A stretch of DNA of 42,469 nucleotides from Ignavibacteriales bacterium (GCA_016707115.1 JADJIH010000026.1:1-42469); one strand, 5' to 3'; positions 1 to 9,421 are shown, numbered from the stretch's first letter. Notes: generated from the letters alone by a model not told the origin. Translations and numbers: made by a program.

Positions 1-72
1 CCTCTTATTAACAGATATACAAAACCAACAATATTTGGTGTTGTTAAGGAGGAAAAAATAATAAACAAGTAG
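1..72 (+). CDS. rnfD: RnfD C-terminal tail (partial, runs off the left edge)
   Basis: The window opens in frame with a peptide reading PLINRYTKPTIFG, which matches the conserved C-terminal end of RnfD, the FMN-carrying membrane subunit of the Rnf ion-translocating ferredoxin:NAD oxidoreductase. The frame runs to a TAG at 70-72, past an AAGGAGG ribosome-binding site at 46-52 that belongs to the next gene. The true stop may lie slightly earlier or later because this end of the sequence is full of indels. The position directly before rnfG fits the usual C-D-G-E-A order. Identification rests on a short tail only. Confidence 0.6.
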   Translation, partial: PLINRYTKPTIFGVVKEEKIINK

Positions 73-649
73 CGCACATCATTACTGTATTAACTTTAAT
101 CGGCGTTATTGCCGGCGGATCTTTGTCGCTTGCTTTTAACTGGGCTGCCCCAAGATAGCGCTCAATCAAAAGCAGAAACAAGGCGCGCAATTTATCTTGT
201 TCATCTTGATGGAAAAAGATATGAAGAAATAAAAAGAATTGCGGATTTGAAGTTTATAAAGTTTTTAATGAAGCAGATTCATCCGTTGGATATTCTCTCG
301 TGTATTCAGGGAAATGGTTTTCAAGGAAAAATAAAATTGATGATTGGTCTTACTGAAGATTCAATGACTCCGAAACCACTTCAATAGAGGTTCTTGAACC
401 AATCCAAAACACCGGGACTTAGGTTCAAAGATACTTGAGCCGCCATACAAAGATCTAGTGCCTAATGGTTTGGTTTAACTCCAGCTATAAAACTTTGTGA
501 AAGGTGTTGAGCAGCTAAAATCATGAAGTTCAATCTAACGGGGCTACAATTTCATCGCGCGCAGTTGTTACAATAGTTAACGAAGGAATTACCGAAAGTT
601 GAGATCTGTTGAAAATAAAGGCATCCGAAGCGAAACGAAAAACAAGTAA
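61..649 (+). pseudogene. rnfG: RnfG, frame-disrupted
   Basis: Switching frames gives a continuous RnfG-like protein: an N-terminal membrane segment (ITVLTLIGVIAGGSLSLAF), a periplasmic region with GKRYEEIK and NGFQGKIKLMIGL, then the segment around 400-560 reading ETPGL followed by SITGATISSRAVV. The last holds the (S/T)GAT motif in which the threonine carries covalently bound FMN, attached by ApbE. Family knowledge: RnfG is one of two covalent flavoproteins of the Rnf complex. The total span of about 196 codons is normal for RnfG. At least five frame changes are needed, and the expected ATG reads ATA (61-63) behind a perfect AAGGAGG. The conserved motifs survive, so I suspect sequence errors rather than decay. 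Confidence 0.7.
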
Positions 650-1292
650 CGCTCCTTCGCAGGATTCACAAAGGGCTTGTGGAAATAAATCCAACATTTA
701 AACAAATACTTGGCACTTGTCCAACTCTTGCTGTTACCGTTTCGGTTAATCTGGAATTACAATGGCATTAACAACAACGTTTGTGTTAGTGTTTTCAAGT
801 TTAATAATTTCTCTTGTTAGAAAACTCATACCAAATGAAGTTCGTATTATACATACATTGTTATTATCGCTTAAGCTTTGTAACAATCGTTGATCTTGTA
901 AAGCCAAAGCACATTCAGGACTTAAGCAAGCTCGGACCTTTCATTCAGCAAATTGCTAGTAAACTGTATAATATTGAGGAAGAGCAGAAGCATTTGCATC
1001 TAAGAATGGTCCGCTCAGATCTGTACTTGATGCACTTGGTAGCAATTGACAGGATTTTTATCGCACTTGTTATTATGGGTGGAATAAGAAGTACTCGGTA
1101 GCAGAACTTTTCTTGGATATCAAGTATTCGCAAATGGTTTTGAACCCTGGCTATGTAATGATTGCCTGCAGGGTATTTTATAGTCTTGGTTTTATTAATG
1201 GGTTTTCAAATATGTATGTTGAAAGAAAGAAAAATCTTGAACGAGAAGCTTTGATTGCACAATATAGATCAGTAGAGAGAAATTACAGATAA
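650..1292 (+). pseudogene. rnfE: RnfE, frame-disrupted
   Basis: Pieces in alternating frames spell an RnfE-type integral membrane protein: FTKGLW near the start, NPTFKQILGTCPTLAVTVSV (680-745), the TIVDLV segment, GPLRSVLDALG and ALVIMGGIRE, then a basic tail ending at TAA 1290-1292. RnfE and RnfA are homologous six-helix subunits that sandwich an intramembrane iron-sulfur cluster; the Cys of the GTCP motif is a cluster ligand in that family. No start codon can be fixed because frame breaks fall at the 5' end. The product should sit in the inner membrane between RnfG and RnfA of the same operon. Many indels; order and motifs are intact. Confidence 0.68.
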
Positions 1293-1320
1293 TGTACTAA
1301 AAAAACTGGGGAGTTTAATT

Positions 1321-1868
1321 ATGGAACTGTTATGTCTTTTATTTCTGCCGCCTTAGTTAATAATTTTGTTCTTTCATACTTCCTTGGAATTTTGTCCTTT
1401 CATCGGAGTATCCGACAAAATATTTCTGCTATTTCAACCGTTATCACTTGCTTCATTTGTTTTGGTGATAACTGCGATTGTAAGTTGGCTTTATGTATTA
1501 TACACAGTTTCCATATCATCTTGATTTTTACAGATACCATCATTCATTCTTGTTATGGGCACTTGAAATTTAGCAGAGATGGTAATTAAAAAGTTTCACA
1601 TATATACAGACCACTTGGGGTGCTGCCTCTTATTACAACTAATTGCCAATATTGAGTTTAGCCTTGCCGCAATGAGAGAATATAATTTTCTTGAAAGTGT
1701 TATTTTGGTATAGGTGCTGGTGCAGGAAGGACTCTTGCACTCGTAATTATGGCTGGAATCAGAGAAGAATTAGATCTTTTTGAAATTATTGCAAAACCAT
1801 TTCAAGGAGGCCCAATAACTTTAATTGTTGCCGGCATTCTTGCCGCAATTTATGGGTTTGCAGAATAG
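1321..1868 (+). pseudogene. rnfA: RnfA, frame-disrupted
   Basis: ATG at 1321 follows GGGGAG. After one frame change the protein reads FISAALVNNFVLSYFLGI, the hallmark N-terminus of RnfA. Later frames give a segment around 1615-1690 with LPLITTNCAILG-like sequence and a segment around 1710-1860 reading GAGAG.TLALVIMAGIREELDL and LIVAGILAAI, ending at TAG 1866-1868. The length matches the usual ~190 residues. RnfA is a six-helix membrane subunit of the Rnf complex. At least four frame breaks are present, several at short homopolymers. It completes the D-G-E-A run. Confidence 0.7.
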
Positions 1869-1911
1869 TTTAGTCTAGTTTAGTAGTAATTGGTGAATAG
1901 TTAGTAGTTTT

Positions 1912-1938
1912 GTCACACTGAGCCCGAAATTCAAAATT
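1912..1938. repeat. Fragment of GTCA-bounded intergenic repeat
   Basis: GTCACACTGAGC here matches the start of the element at 22025 (GTCATGCTGAGC). It lies just behind the end of rnfA. The right end is not recognisable, either because the copy is partial or because this end of the sequence is unreliable. Confidence 0.35.
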
Positions 1939-1987
1939 AGCGAAAAGTAGTGTACATTATACATTGTAAATTCTACATTGAGAAAAA

Positions 1988-2710
1988 ATGATATCACGAA
2001 AGAATTTTTAAAATTGCGGATTAACTTCCTGTTGCACTTGGTACGCAGGTTGTATCTGGAAAGCTAACCGGAAATTCTAAATCTATTAATTACAGTGTGT
2101 ACGGATTTATTCCCGCTGATGAAAAACTAGCTGACTAATATTGTATCAGCATTTAAGAATAAGATTAAAAGCAATACTAGAAATGGTTTATTGTTACGAT
2201 TCAAAATTTGGCGAGGTATTAATCGTCTTGATCTAAAATCAAGAAGAAGAATTTTCAAACGACGGATCGATCACTTACAGAATAAAAGATTAGAGGCAAG
2301 TTGATTCTGATAACCTGTATTATTCACGACAATTCTGGCCTCTTTAGATAGATTTTAATTCAAGATTAATAAATATTAGATCAGATATAAAAAACAGAAA
2401 AGCAGATTATTTCTTTACAGCAGAATGCTCGAAATCGACTTTCTATCATCTATTTTAAATCAAATAAAGAAGTTGTAATAAAAACGAAAAAGGATTGGTT
2501 GATAGAATTTCTTCAGATGCTACAATATTCCAATCGAGGGTTCACAGTAAAGCAGGATTAAAAATTAGAAAGCTGGATTTAGTAAGTTCACTCTTCAACC
2601 TGAGGATATCGTTTATGAACATACAACAGCAAGCGGTGAAATATAATTGCCTGTGCACCAATAAAGTTTGGTTAAATAGAATTGGCATAGTTTTGAAAAA
2701 TGCAATTTAA
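1988..2710 (+). pseudogene. Unidentified gene between rnfA and apbE, frame-disrupted
   Basis: This ~720-base stretch is clearly coding-like (codon usage, peptide fragments such as LPVALGTQVVSGKLTG, NSKSINYSVYGFIP and ADYFFTAE in different frames), but no frame stays open for more than about 70 codons. An ATG lies at 1988. The longest open piece is 2495-2710. I do not recognise the family; repairing the frames by eye does not give a convincing match. Its place inside the rnf operon and the same indel pattern as its neighbours suggest a real gene damaged in the sequence rather than non-coding DNA. Confidence 0.4.
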
Positions 2711-2711
2711 T

Positions 2712-3677
2712 ATGGTGTTTTAGTAATTGTTCTTTTCTTATTGGGTTTTCATTACAAAAAACAGCGGTGATGAAATAAAAACTATAAAGCGTACAAAGAT
2801 TTTACTTGGCACCGTTGGAGAAATTCGAAAGATTCGTGATGCTGATGAAACAAAATGCTGAAGATGCAATAACAAAAGCATTTACGGAAGTAAAACGGAT
2901 TGATGATTTATTACAAACTTATAATGAAGCTAGTTCCGTTGGAAAATAAATAATTCACCAGATACGATTAATCTAATTGAATCTGAAATTTATAATTTAA
3001 TAGTTCTTTGTGATTCAATAACAAAACTATCAAAATGGAAGTTTTGATGTAAGTTTAGGATAATCTAACAAAGTCTGGGGTTTCTATACTGAGAATCCCC
3101 AAGGCTGCCAACAAAGCAGAAATAGATTCTGCGTTGTTAAATAGTGGCTAGCAGAATATCATTTTGTTAGGGATAATAAGATTATCAAAAGGAAAGTGGG
3201 ATTAAACTTTTGGTGCAGTTGCAAGGTTATGCTGTTGATGAAGCTATTGATGTTCTTAAAAAACTTGGAATAAAAGAAGCACTTGTAAATGCAGGTGGTG
3301 AGATAAGTGTAATTGGTTATGATTGGATTGTTGGAATTCAGCATCCAAGAGAAATCAATTCAATCATTAAGAAGATAAAACCAAATGGATACACAGTTGC
3401 AACTTCGGGTGATTATGAACAGTATTTTGAAGTGGATGGAAAAGATATCATCACATACTTGATCCTAAGACCGGTTATCCCTCAAAGGATTGCAAAAGTG
3501 TTACGATAATACATAAATCGAACATCTTGGCTGACGCACTTAACAGCAGTGTTTGTAATGGGAAAAGAAAATGGAATGAAACTGATTGAAACTCTTGATG
3601 ACACAGAAGCAATGATAATTGATGATAAAGGAAAAATATTTTATTCATCAGGGTTTGAAAAGTTTTTGTTTAAATGA
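2712..3677 (+). pseudogene. apbE: ApbE FAD:protein FMN transferase, frame-disrupted
   Basis: ApbE attaches FMN to a threonine of RnfG and RnfD from FAD, so it belongs functionally to this operon. Reading across frames gives an N-terminal membrane or signal segment (IVLFLLGFHY), then KILLGTVVEI, FTEVKRIDDL, a tryptophan-glycine-phenylalanine segment at about 3075, and an intact C-terminal half. In that half 3210-3509 contains KGYAVDEAIDVL, NAGGEISVIG, and GDYEQYFEVDGK; after one more frame change come HILDPKTGYP, then ILADALNTAVFVMG (the Mg-binding (T/A)DALxTA motif). It stops at TGA 3675-3677. About 320 codons, normal length. At least five frame breaks. Confidence 0.72.
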
Positions 3678-3684
3678 AAAGAAA

Positions 3685-3767
3685 GTCATTATGAGTTCCG
3701 ATTTATCGGGGCGACGTAATCTGACTTACTTTACAGATTACTTCATCCCTTCGGGATTCGCAATGAC
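3685..3767. repeat. GTCATT/AATGAC-bounded palindromic intergenic element
   Basis: Outer inverted ends GTCATT (3685-3690) and AATGAC (3762-3767) enclose two smaller dyads: GTAATCTG (3716-3723) with CAGATTAC (3734-3741), and ATCCC-TTC-GGGAT (3745-3757). It begins eight bases after the apbE stop. Several elements of this general design occur in the window (see 4718, 22025, 29253, 33147). They look like a family of non-coding intergenic repeats near gene ends. Confidence 0.6.
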
Positions 3768-3791
3768 GATTGAAACATAGGAAAAATAATT

Positions 3792-4628
3792 ATGGATATA
3801 ACTTTAATAATAGCAATTGCCACAATGGGTGGTTTGGGATTTATTTTTGCAGGCGCACTTGCAATTGCAGATAAAAAACTACGTGTAGAAGAAAATCCTA
3901 AAATTGCTGAAGTAAATGAAGTGCTTCCCAACGCAAATTGCGGTGCTTGCGGTAATGCTGGATGTTATGATTTTGCAGTTAAGGTTGTGGATGGAGAAGC
4001 AAAGATTAACGGATGTCCTGTTGGCGGCCAGGATGTAGTTGATGAAATTGCCCGGATACTTGGAATGGAAAGTTCTGCGAGTGTTAAACTTGTTGCTCGC
4101 ATTTTATGTAACGGCGGAAACATTGAGGCAACAAGAAAAGCTACTGCGGAATATAATGGACCAATGTCTTGCTCAGTTCAAACAATTGTTGCCGGCGGTG
4201 ATAAAATGTGTTTATACGGATGTCTTGGCGGCAGCGATTGTGTTAATGCCTGCCAGTTCGGGGCTATATTTATGAATGAAAATGGTTTGCCAACAGTTGT
4301 AGAAGAACTTTGTACTGGGTGCGGGCAATGTGTAGAAGCATGTCCTAGAGGAATCATTGAAATTCATCCCGAAGACAGAGAATTATTTGTGTTCTGTAAA
4401 AATCATGATGATCCAAAACGATCTAAAGAAGTTTGTAAAGTTGCCTGCATTGGATGCGGAATCTGTGCTCGTAAATCCGATGGCTCAATTGTAATGAAAG
4501 AATTTTTACCTGAAATAGATTACTCGAAGTTAGATCTTTCAAAAATCCCTTTGGATAAATGTTCTACTAATGCTATTCGGTTTGTTCATCCGGAAAAAGC
4601 CGCAGAGTTGTTGAAAGAAGAAAAATAG
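3792..4628 (+). CDS. rnfB: RnfB, iron-sulfur subunit of the Rnf complex
   Basis: RnfB accepts electrons from ferredoxin and passes them into the membrane part of Rnf. The intact 278-residue frame has an N-terminal membrane anchor (residues 1-25). Next comes the four-cysteine [4Fe-4S] domain (NCGACGNAGCYDFAVK and, ~15 residues on, GCPVGG), then ferredoxin-like cysteine clusters: CLYGCLGGSDCVNAC, CTGCGQCVEACPRG and CKVACIGCGICARKS. Length and domain order are typical. It is the only rnf gene here without a frame break, which marks where sequence quality improves. In many species rnfB sits at one end of the cluster; here it is last, separated from apbE by a repeat element. Confidence 0.93.
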   Translation: MDITLIIAIATMGGLGFIFAGALAIADKKLRVEENPKIAEVNEVLPNANCGACGNAGCYDFAVKVVDGEAKINGCPVGGQDVVDEIARILGMESSASVKLVARILCNGGNIEATRKATAEYNGPMSCSVQTIVAGGDKMCLYGCLGGSDCVNACQFGAIFMNENGLPTVVEELCTGCGQCVEACPRGIIEIHPEDRELFVFCKNHDDPKRSKEVCKVACIGCGICARKSDGSIVMKEFLPEIDYSKLDLSKIPLDKCSTNAIRFVHPEKAAELLKEEK

Positions 4629-4717
4629 AAGTAAAAGTAAATTGAAGTTTGAATTATCATTTCTACGAATCTGCCTGACATTAGGCCGGGGCGGGAATTT
4701 ACTTTTAAATAATTTAG

Positions 4718-4741
4718 ATTCCGGCTCGAAGCCGGAATGAC
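4718..4741. repeat. Palindromic intergenic element behind rnfB
   Basis: A perfect 9-base dyad, ATTCCGGCT-CGA-AGCCGGAAT (4718-4726 / 4730-4738), ends in GAATGACC like the right ends of the elements at 3685 and 33147. The left end may be the degraded ATTATCATTT near 4652. It lies between rnfB and the RseC-like gene and may act as a transcript end or as a mobile repeat. Confidence 0.5.
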
Positions 4742-4752
4742 CAAACAAAAAA

Positions 4753-5198
4753 ATGTACAACGAAGAATTAACAGAAGAAGGAATTGTAAAAGAATCAAAA
4801 GATGGAATTGCAACTGTTGTGATTTCAAATTCTGATAACTGTGATGAGTGTACTGCAAAACTTTACTGTAAACCAGGGAATACTAAACAAAGAAGTTTAA
4901 CTGTTAATGATCCTCTAGGAGTTAATGTTGGTGATAGTGTTAAGGTTTCAATCAAGGGAAGTCAGATACTTCGAGTGTCGTTTTAATTTACGGAATGCCA
5001 CTCATTCTGATTCTGGCGGGATTATTCCTTGGAATGCAAGTCTTTCAGATCAATAAAGAACTTTTCTCTACATTATTAGCCGTTGGACTGGTTTTAGCTT
5101 ATACTTCCATTATTCTTTTTGTTGATAAAAAAAAGAAACATGACATAAGATCTTACCCACAGATTGTTTTTGTAAATCGCAAGGTATCTAATGACTAA
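4753..5198 (+). CDS. RseC/MucC-family membrane protein (one frameshift)
   Basis: The first 77 residues carry an RseC-type N-terminus: EGIVKESKDGIATVVI followed by the cysteine pairs DNCDECTAKLYCK, then a short beta domain (GDSVKVSIKGSQILR). The frame stops at 4984, but reading with one extra T in the TTTT at 4980-4984 continues smoothly as SFLIYGMPLILILAG into a second half with two hydrophobic helices. The merged protein is about 148 residues, the usual RseC size. Family knowledge: RseC-like proteins occur beside rnf/rsx genes and are linked to SoxR reduction in enterics, so the location fits. Its stop codon TAA shares bases with the stop of the convergent EamA gene (CTAA at 5195-5198). Confidence 0.8.
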
Positions 5199-6119
5199 CT
5201 TTCCGCATTAAGATTAAACACTTTTATTCCACTTACTTTTAAAATACTTATCAACAAAACTGCTGCACCCATCCACTGAACCGGTGAAAGAATGTTGCCG
5301 TGAACAAAATATTCTAACACTACTGCGGTTAATGGAAAGGCGAGTTCACAGATAGAAGCAACCGATGCAGAAATTCTTTTTAATCCATAATAGTAAAGAA
5401 AAATTGCAGCTCCGCCGGTTGTAAATGCAATTATTAAAAAAATAATTATTTGTTTTGGTGTAACAATAGCCACACTATAAATATCACCGGTTGTTGCTGA
5501 AATGATAAAACATAATTATAGAGGCAAAAAGGAAGCGTAAATATGTTCCCATTTCATAATCAACATTTCTTAATGCCCGTTTACTTAGCACTGTGGATGA
5601 GCTGAAACTAAATGCGGCAAGCAAAGCAAATAAGGCAGCAATTGTCGTTTTATCTCCGGTTGAAAAATTTGGAACAGACAAACCAAATGTCATAAAGTAA
5701 GCTCCAATAATTGCCAGTCCGGCCCAAAGAAAAAACTCCTTGGGTAATTTTTCTTTTAATAAAAATGTTGCCAGTAAAATTGCAAAGATCGGCTGAAGTT
5801 TTTGCAAAAGAATTACCACTGAGAGATTAACAAAATTTACATAGAATAGGGCTTTGGTAATTGCCATTGTTCCTATTGCCCCACCAAGTAACGCAACGCC
5901 AAAGAATGCAAGCCAATCTTTTTTCTTTAAATATCTCAGCGAAGAAAGTTTTTTAATGAAAAACGGTGTAAGCAAGATTGCTACGATTGAGCTTTCAACG
6001 AGTACAACTAACGGAACAGGCAGACTGTAAAGCGATGGACGCAAAACAATTCCATCAACAGCCCATAGAGCTGCAGCAATTACTACTAATAATGGTGCTA
6101 ATAATTTTGAATTCTGCAC
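5195..6119 (-). CDS. EamA/DMT-family transporter (one frameshift)
   Basis: Two reading frames join into one ~308-residue membrane protein of the drug/metabolite transporter superfamily. The piece 5484-6119 holds an EamA repeat (LLVVIAAALWAVDGIVLRPS at its start, QKLQPIFAILLATFLLKEK near its end). The piece 5195-5473 holds the end of the second repeat (AFPLTAVVLEYFVHGN, followed by PVQWMGAAVLLISIL). They are linked by a one-base error near 5505 in ATGTTTTATC; corrected, the join reads IIMFxFIISATTGDIYSVAIVTP. Ten helices are expected. The best start is GTG at 6119; no ATG is close. It follows the SemiSWEET gene by 26 bases, so the two are probably co-transcribed. Substrate unknown. Confidence 0.82.
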
Positions 6120-6145
6120 TTTGTTTTTTCTTAAATCAAGTTTGT

Positions 6146-6417
6146 TTAATTATTCTCTTTAGATGGGAATACATCTAATCTAAACTTAGTAACTAAAATA
6201 TAGATTGCAATAATTATAGTAACAGAATTAGCGATAATTATTGGATACGAAACAAGTAAAATCCCGTACCACAGCCAAAGAATAAATCCTGTTATAAGAA
6301 GAGAAAACATTCCTAAAGAAATATCCTTTGTGTGCTGTGATTTGTAAATTTTACTGCTTGCGGAATGAATGCGATTGTTGTGCAAAATGCAGCCAAATAA
6401 CCTAAATAAGATTCCAT
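6146..6417 (-). CDS. SemiSWEET sugar transporter (one frameshift)
   Basis: SemiSWEETs are ~90-residue, three-helix half-transporters that dimerise to move sugars. ATG at 6417 begins MESYLGYLAAFCTTIAFIPQ; the PQ motif typical of the family is at residues 19-20. One missing A in the run AAAA near 6362 breaks the frame; with it restored the sequence continues AVKIYKSQHTKDISLGMFSL, then LWLWYGILLVSYPIIIANSV and a third helix. Corrected length 90 residues. It lies upstream of the EamA transporter in the same direction. Confidence 0.8.
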
Positions 6418-6718
6418 ATTACTCTGTTTAATTTTGTGTTCAAACTTAGGAATAAATGAAGAATTATTTATGAAATTTGTCCTATTAACCTAGATCTTAG
6501 CTAGATATGGCAAACCCATTTTGTGGTAAAATTTACCCAAATTAATCATAACCCTACATTTTTTTCAGTTGACCACTTTCAAAATCTTTCAGAATCTCAA
6601 TAGTAAAATGGAATAATAATTGCATAAATCTGTTAAAAATAGAATAATGGCATTTGGCGATACAATGAGTTTCATGTTCACCCAAATGTTTTTTGATAAA
6701 CCAATTTGAGGTAATTAA

Positions 6719-7925
6719 GTGCAAGACCAGCTAACCAAAGAAACCGTATCCGGTAAGTTTGCCGAAGATTTTGATATAGACGTTGAAAAAACAATCAATA
6801 AAAGTATCATACCAACTGAATTACCTAATTGGAACAAAGCCGAAATATCTTTGCAAAATAAACTTCAGTTTGTTTTAAGAAGAGTAAATCTATCTAAATC
6901 TTTTTTAGATGATGATGTTTCCAAGTGGGTTAATGCGTCAAACGAAACATACGAACTTTCTTCTTTAAGAACTTATCTTCTGTTAAGTTGTGTTAATATG
7001 ATTGGAGAAATTAGTCGCACAGATACTCCAATGACATTTTTATCATGGCTTGATACTTCAAACTCAGTAACAACAAGAAGTATTCGCGAAGAATCAATCA
7101 GCAAAGCAATAAATTCTGTTGGTGTTGTTGATGATCAGAAAAAAGCTGTTAAACTTATTAAATCTGTTTTTGCACAATACAGATTAACCAATTCAGTTGA
7201 TTCAAATTATTTTTCCTTCTTTACTGATGCGCTTGATAGTGAAACACAAAATTTAATTGCATCAAACAGCTGGATATATCAGGATAATCCTTTAGAGAAA
7301 TGGGCCAACCTGCAAAACGTTAAGGAAGGTTATACAAACTTAACTTCTGCAGAAAATAAAAGATTAACAAATGCTCGTAAAAGATGGGATGGATTAGATA
7401 TAAATCAAAAATTATTTGAGGTTTCTCAGTTCCTTGAATTTTTATTTAATCAGTATAATTTGTGTCAGGTAAATCCTCCGGTTAAGATGGATAAAGATCC
7501 TGTGGCTAAAGTTTGGAAAGATATAGATCAGGCGGTTAGTGATTATAAAGTTAATTACTTATCTAACTCTCTATTTAATCATATTGGGGCAGATGGTCAG
7601 AAATTTAAGTTCAACGAAGTTAGATGTGTATTTAAAGAAGAAGAATTAATTGTCTTCGAAGGAGATGTTAGGGAAAAGGACAGAGAGCTTTGGTTAAAGA
7701 GACTTTCTGAATGGGTAAAAACAAAAAATAGAATCTGAAAACGCTATTGGTGAAACGATCTTTTTAGCACCTAAAAATCAGGCTCTGGTGCTATCTGGAG
7801 AAAATCTTGCTCCGTTACTTGAAAAATGGATTGATAAAGCAGTTAAGAATATTTTAGATAAAAATAGTATTCAAGAAATAATTAACAAAAAAAAACCATG
7901 GTGTACCATGGTTTTTTTATTTTAA
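6719..7925 (+). CDS. Unidentified protein, ~400 residues (one frameshift near its 3' end)
   Basis: The GTG at 6719 follows TTGAGGTAATTAA, a plausible ribosome-binding site. The first 339 residues are soluble and alpha-helical in character, with no signal peptide, membrane helix or recognisable domain (segments include SSLRTYLLLSCVNMIGEISR and FEVSQFLEFLFNQYNLCQ). The frame stops at 7738, but one base earlier or later the reading continues as ENAIGETIFLAPKNQALVLS and on to KWIDKAVKNILDK, so a homopolymer error at about 7727-7733 is likely. The continued frame runs into the terminator hairpin at 7889 and stops at 7925; the true stop could be slightly upstream. Alone between intergenic gaps. Function not recognised. 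Confidence 0.65.
7889..7918 (+). terminator. Strong rho-independent terminator
   Basis: A perfect palindrome with 13-base arms, A7CCATGG - TGTA - CCATGGT7. It overlaps the last codons of the gene at 6719-7925. Because both arms carry A/T tracts it could also stop transcription coming from the other side. Confidence 0.85.
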
Positions 7926-7952
7926 ACAAATCAAATTTCAATTAGCTTTCCG

Positions 7953-8117
7953 CTAATTGTATAGCCAATCTTTTAGTTGTTGTAAAGTGTGTATTAAAAA
8001 CTGTTGCTGCGGATTTGGGAAACATAGAACATCAATAGCTGTTTCTTTAAATAAAAATTCTAAACTTAACTGATTTGGATTTTCTTGTGAAAGCTTTTTA
8101 GATTTTTTCTTTTTCAT
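7953..8117 (-). CDS. Small protein, 54 residues, unidentified
   Basis: ATG at 8117 opens a 54-codon frame: a very basic N-terminus (MKKKKSKKLSQENPNQ) followed by LSLEFLFKETAIDVLCFPNP and a leucine/glutamine-rich end closing in DWLYN. There is no clear Shine-Dalgarno sequence. The frame fills a gap that otherwise has no gene, and its composition resembles real short proteins more than random AT-rich sequence, but no homologue is recognised. No signal or membrane segment. Confidence 0.4.
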   Translation of the reverse strand: MKKKKSKKLSQENPNQLSLEFLFKETAIDVLCFPNPQQQFLIHTLQQLKDWLYN

Positions 8118-8376
8118 ATTTAGAAGTGCAGAGAAAAATTATTTTATTGTGTTATAAAATTTGTGGTCGTAAAGTAAAAAGATTAATCTATAAAAGAAGA
8201 AACATAGAAAATTAATAATTAATTTTACTACGATAGAAATATTTTCTTAAAAACTGTAATAAGTTTTTACAAGTTTTACAATCACGCCCTATTAACAATC
8301 AACATTAGTTTCAAATCAGCATCAAAAATTTTTAGTTAACTAAAATAATTTATAATCTATAAAAAATTATTTACCT
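8118..8376. other. Intergenic stretch with no recognised feature
   Basis: Very AT-rich sequence between two minus-strand genes. It holds only weak A/T dyads (for example around 8249-8268) that are too poor to call as a terminator. Confidence 0.5.
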
Positions 8377-8742
8377 CTACTTCTCATCATATTCAACACT
8401 TTTTAAATAATGACCTGGATCCATGTTTCTTAACATAACAGGATTTGTAGTAAAATTTTTTTCTTCACCCGGTTCTAGTTTATCAATACTTGCTGTGGAT
8501 GGTTGAGCATCAATCAAATATGTTACAATAATGTTATTTAATGTTTTATCACTAATGTTTTTTACCGTTCCGGCATAGTGGGAAAAATCTCTTGCTTGAA
8601 GCGCTGGTGCGTCAATATCCACTGACTCTCTCACTTTGTTATACGACGCATTTATTTCCACAACCTCTTTTTCTTTTAGAAAATTATCGTAAGCAAAATA
8701 ACCTGCGGCAATTAATAGAATGAAAACCAAAAATTTTTTCAT
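8377..8742 (-). CDS. Small exported or membrane-anchored protein, FxLYD-like
   Basis: A 121-residue protein with an N-terminal hydrophobic segment (MKKFLVFILLIAAGYFAYDN) that could be a signal peptide or an anchor. The rest reads as a small beta-sandwich: FSHYAGTVKNISDKTLNNII, TYLIDAQPS, KLEPGEEKNF. The pattern G-x-V-x-N-x-S/T-x-x-x-(L/I)-xx-(V/I)-x-V-x-(Y/L) followed by ...LxPGxxxxF is that of FxLYD/DUF3426-type domains, which occur in exported proteins of unknown role. A good ribosome-binding site, AAGGAGAG, sits seven bases before the ATG. Confidence 0.75.
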   Translation of the reverse strand: MKKFLVFILLIAAGYFAYDNFLKEKEVVEINASYNKVRESVDIDAPALQARDFSHYAGTVKNISDKTLNNIIVTYLIDAQPSTASIDKLEPGEEKNFTTNPVMLRNMDPGHYLKSVEYDEK

Positions 8743-9421
8743 AATCTCTCCTTAGGCTGATTTAATGATTTACAATACTTGGCAACCATTTACCAAATTT
8801 GCTAAGCACTTTTGAACAAAAAGCACACCATTATCAACAATCTATTATTAGACACAAAAATGCATAATAACGCAATTTTTATGATTAGAGTCCCTGCTTT
8901 CTGCAAAATATTACTCTTATCGCAGCGAAGAGTAACTGAATAAGGTGTTCTTTGAGACCATTTTTATAGAAAACCTAGCATCGGATAATGAGACCGGAAT
9001 TAGCATCTGGCAATCAGAGAGGTTTATCGACACAATATAAACACTTATACATCTTGGGGCTGCCAACTAAAACGATTCAGCGCTTATTGATTGAACTGAT
9101 TTCTTAATCTAAAGTCGATCAATCCATTGGAGAATAAAGTCTCAGAACCATGTACCATATATCACTTAGCGAATAATAATAATCAAAAAATTCCTGCTCA
9201 AAATGTGGCAGGGATTCTTATTTGCTTCATTTCCAAACAGATCATTTTGGCCGTTTGTAGCCATCTAAATTTAATTTTATTCAACAATCTTCAATTTACT
9301 ACCTATTTTAAGGCAATTTGTATCTGGCCTTGTATTTGTATTGAGCTCTTTAAAATATTTATAAACTACAATTGGTAATAAAATGATGCAGGGAATCCAA
9401 ACGGCTTACGAAGGAGTAAAA
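8743..9421. other. Long intergenic region with two hairpins
   Basis: About 680 bases without a convincing gene. A plus-strand open frame at 9127-9378 has no ribosome-binding site or protein-like pattern. Two structures stand out: TTACTCTT (8911-8918) pairs with AAGAGTAA (8928-8935) around TCGC-AG-CGA; and ATTCCTGC (near 9190) pairs with GCAGGGAT (near 9208), followed by TTCTT. The region lies between the divergent starts of the FxLYD-like protein and the STAS protein, so it should hold both promoters and perhaps a structured leader. Confidence 0.4.

Noticed and set aside
8249..8268. Possible terminator AAAAACT-GTAAT-AAGTTTTT
   Set aside because: Only A/T pairs apart from one C-G, in very AT-rich sequence; such dyads are expected by chance.
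9127..9378. 83-codon plus-strand open frame in the gap before the STAS gene
   Set aside because: No ribosome-binding site, composition unlike neighbouring proteins, and it contains a hairpin that looks non-coding.
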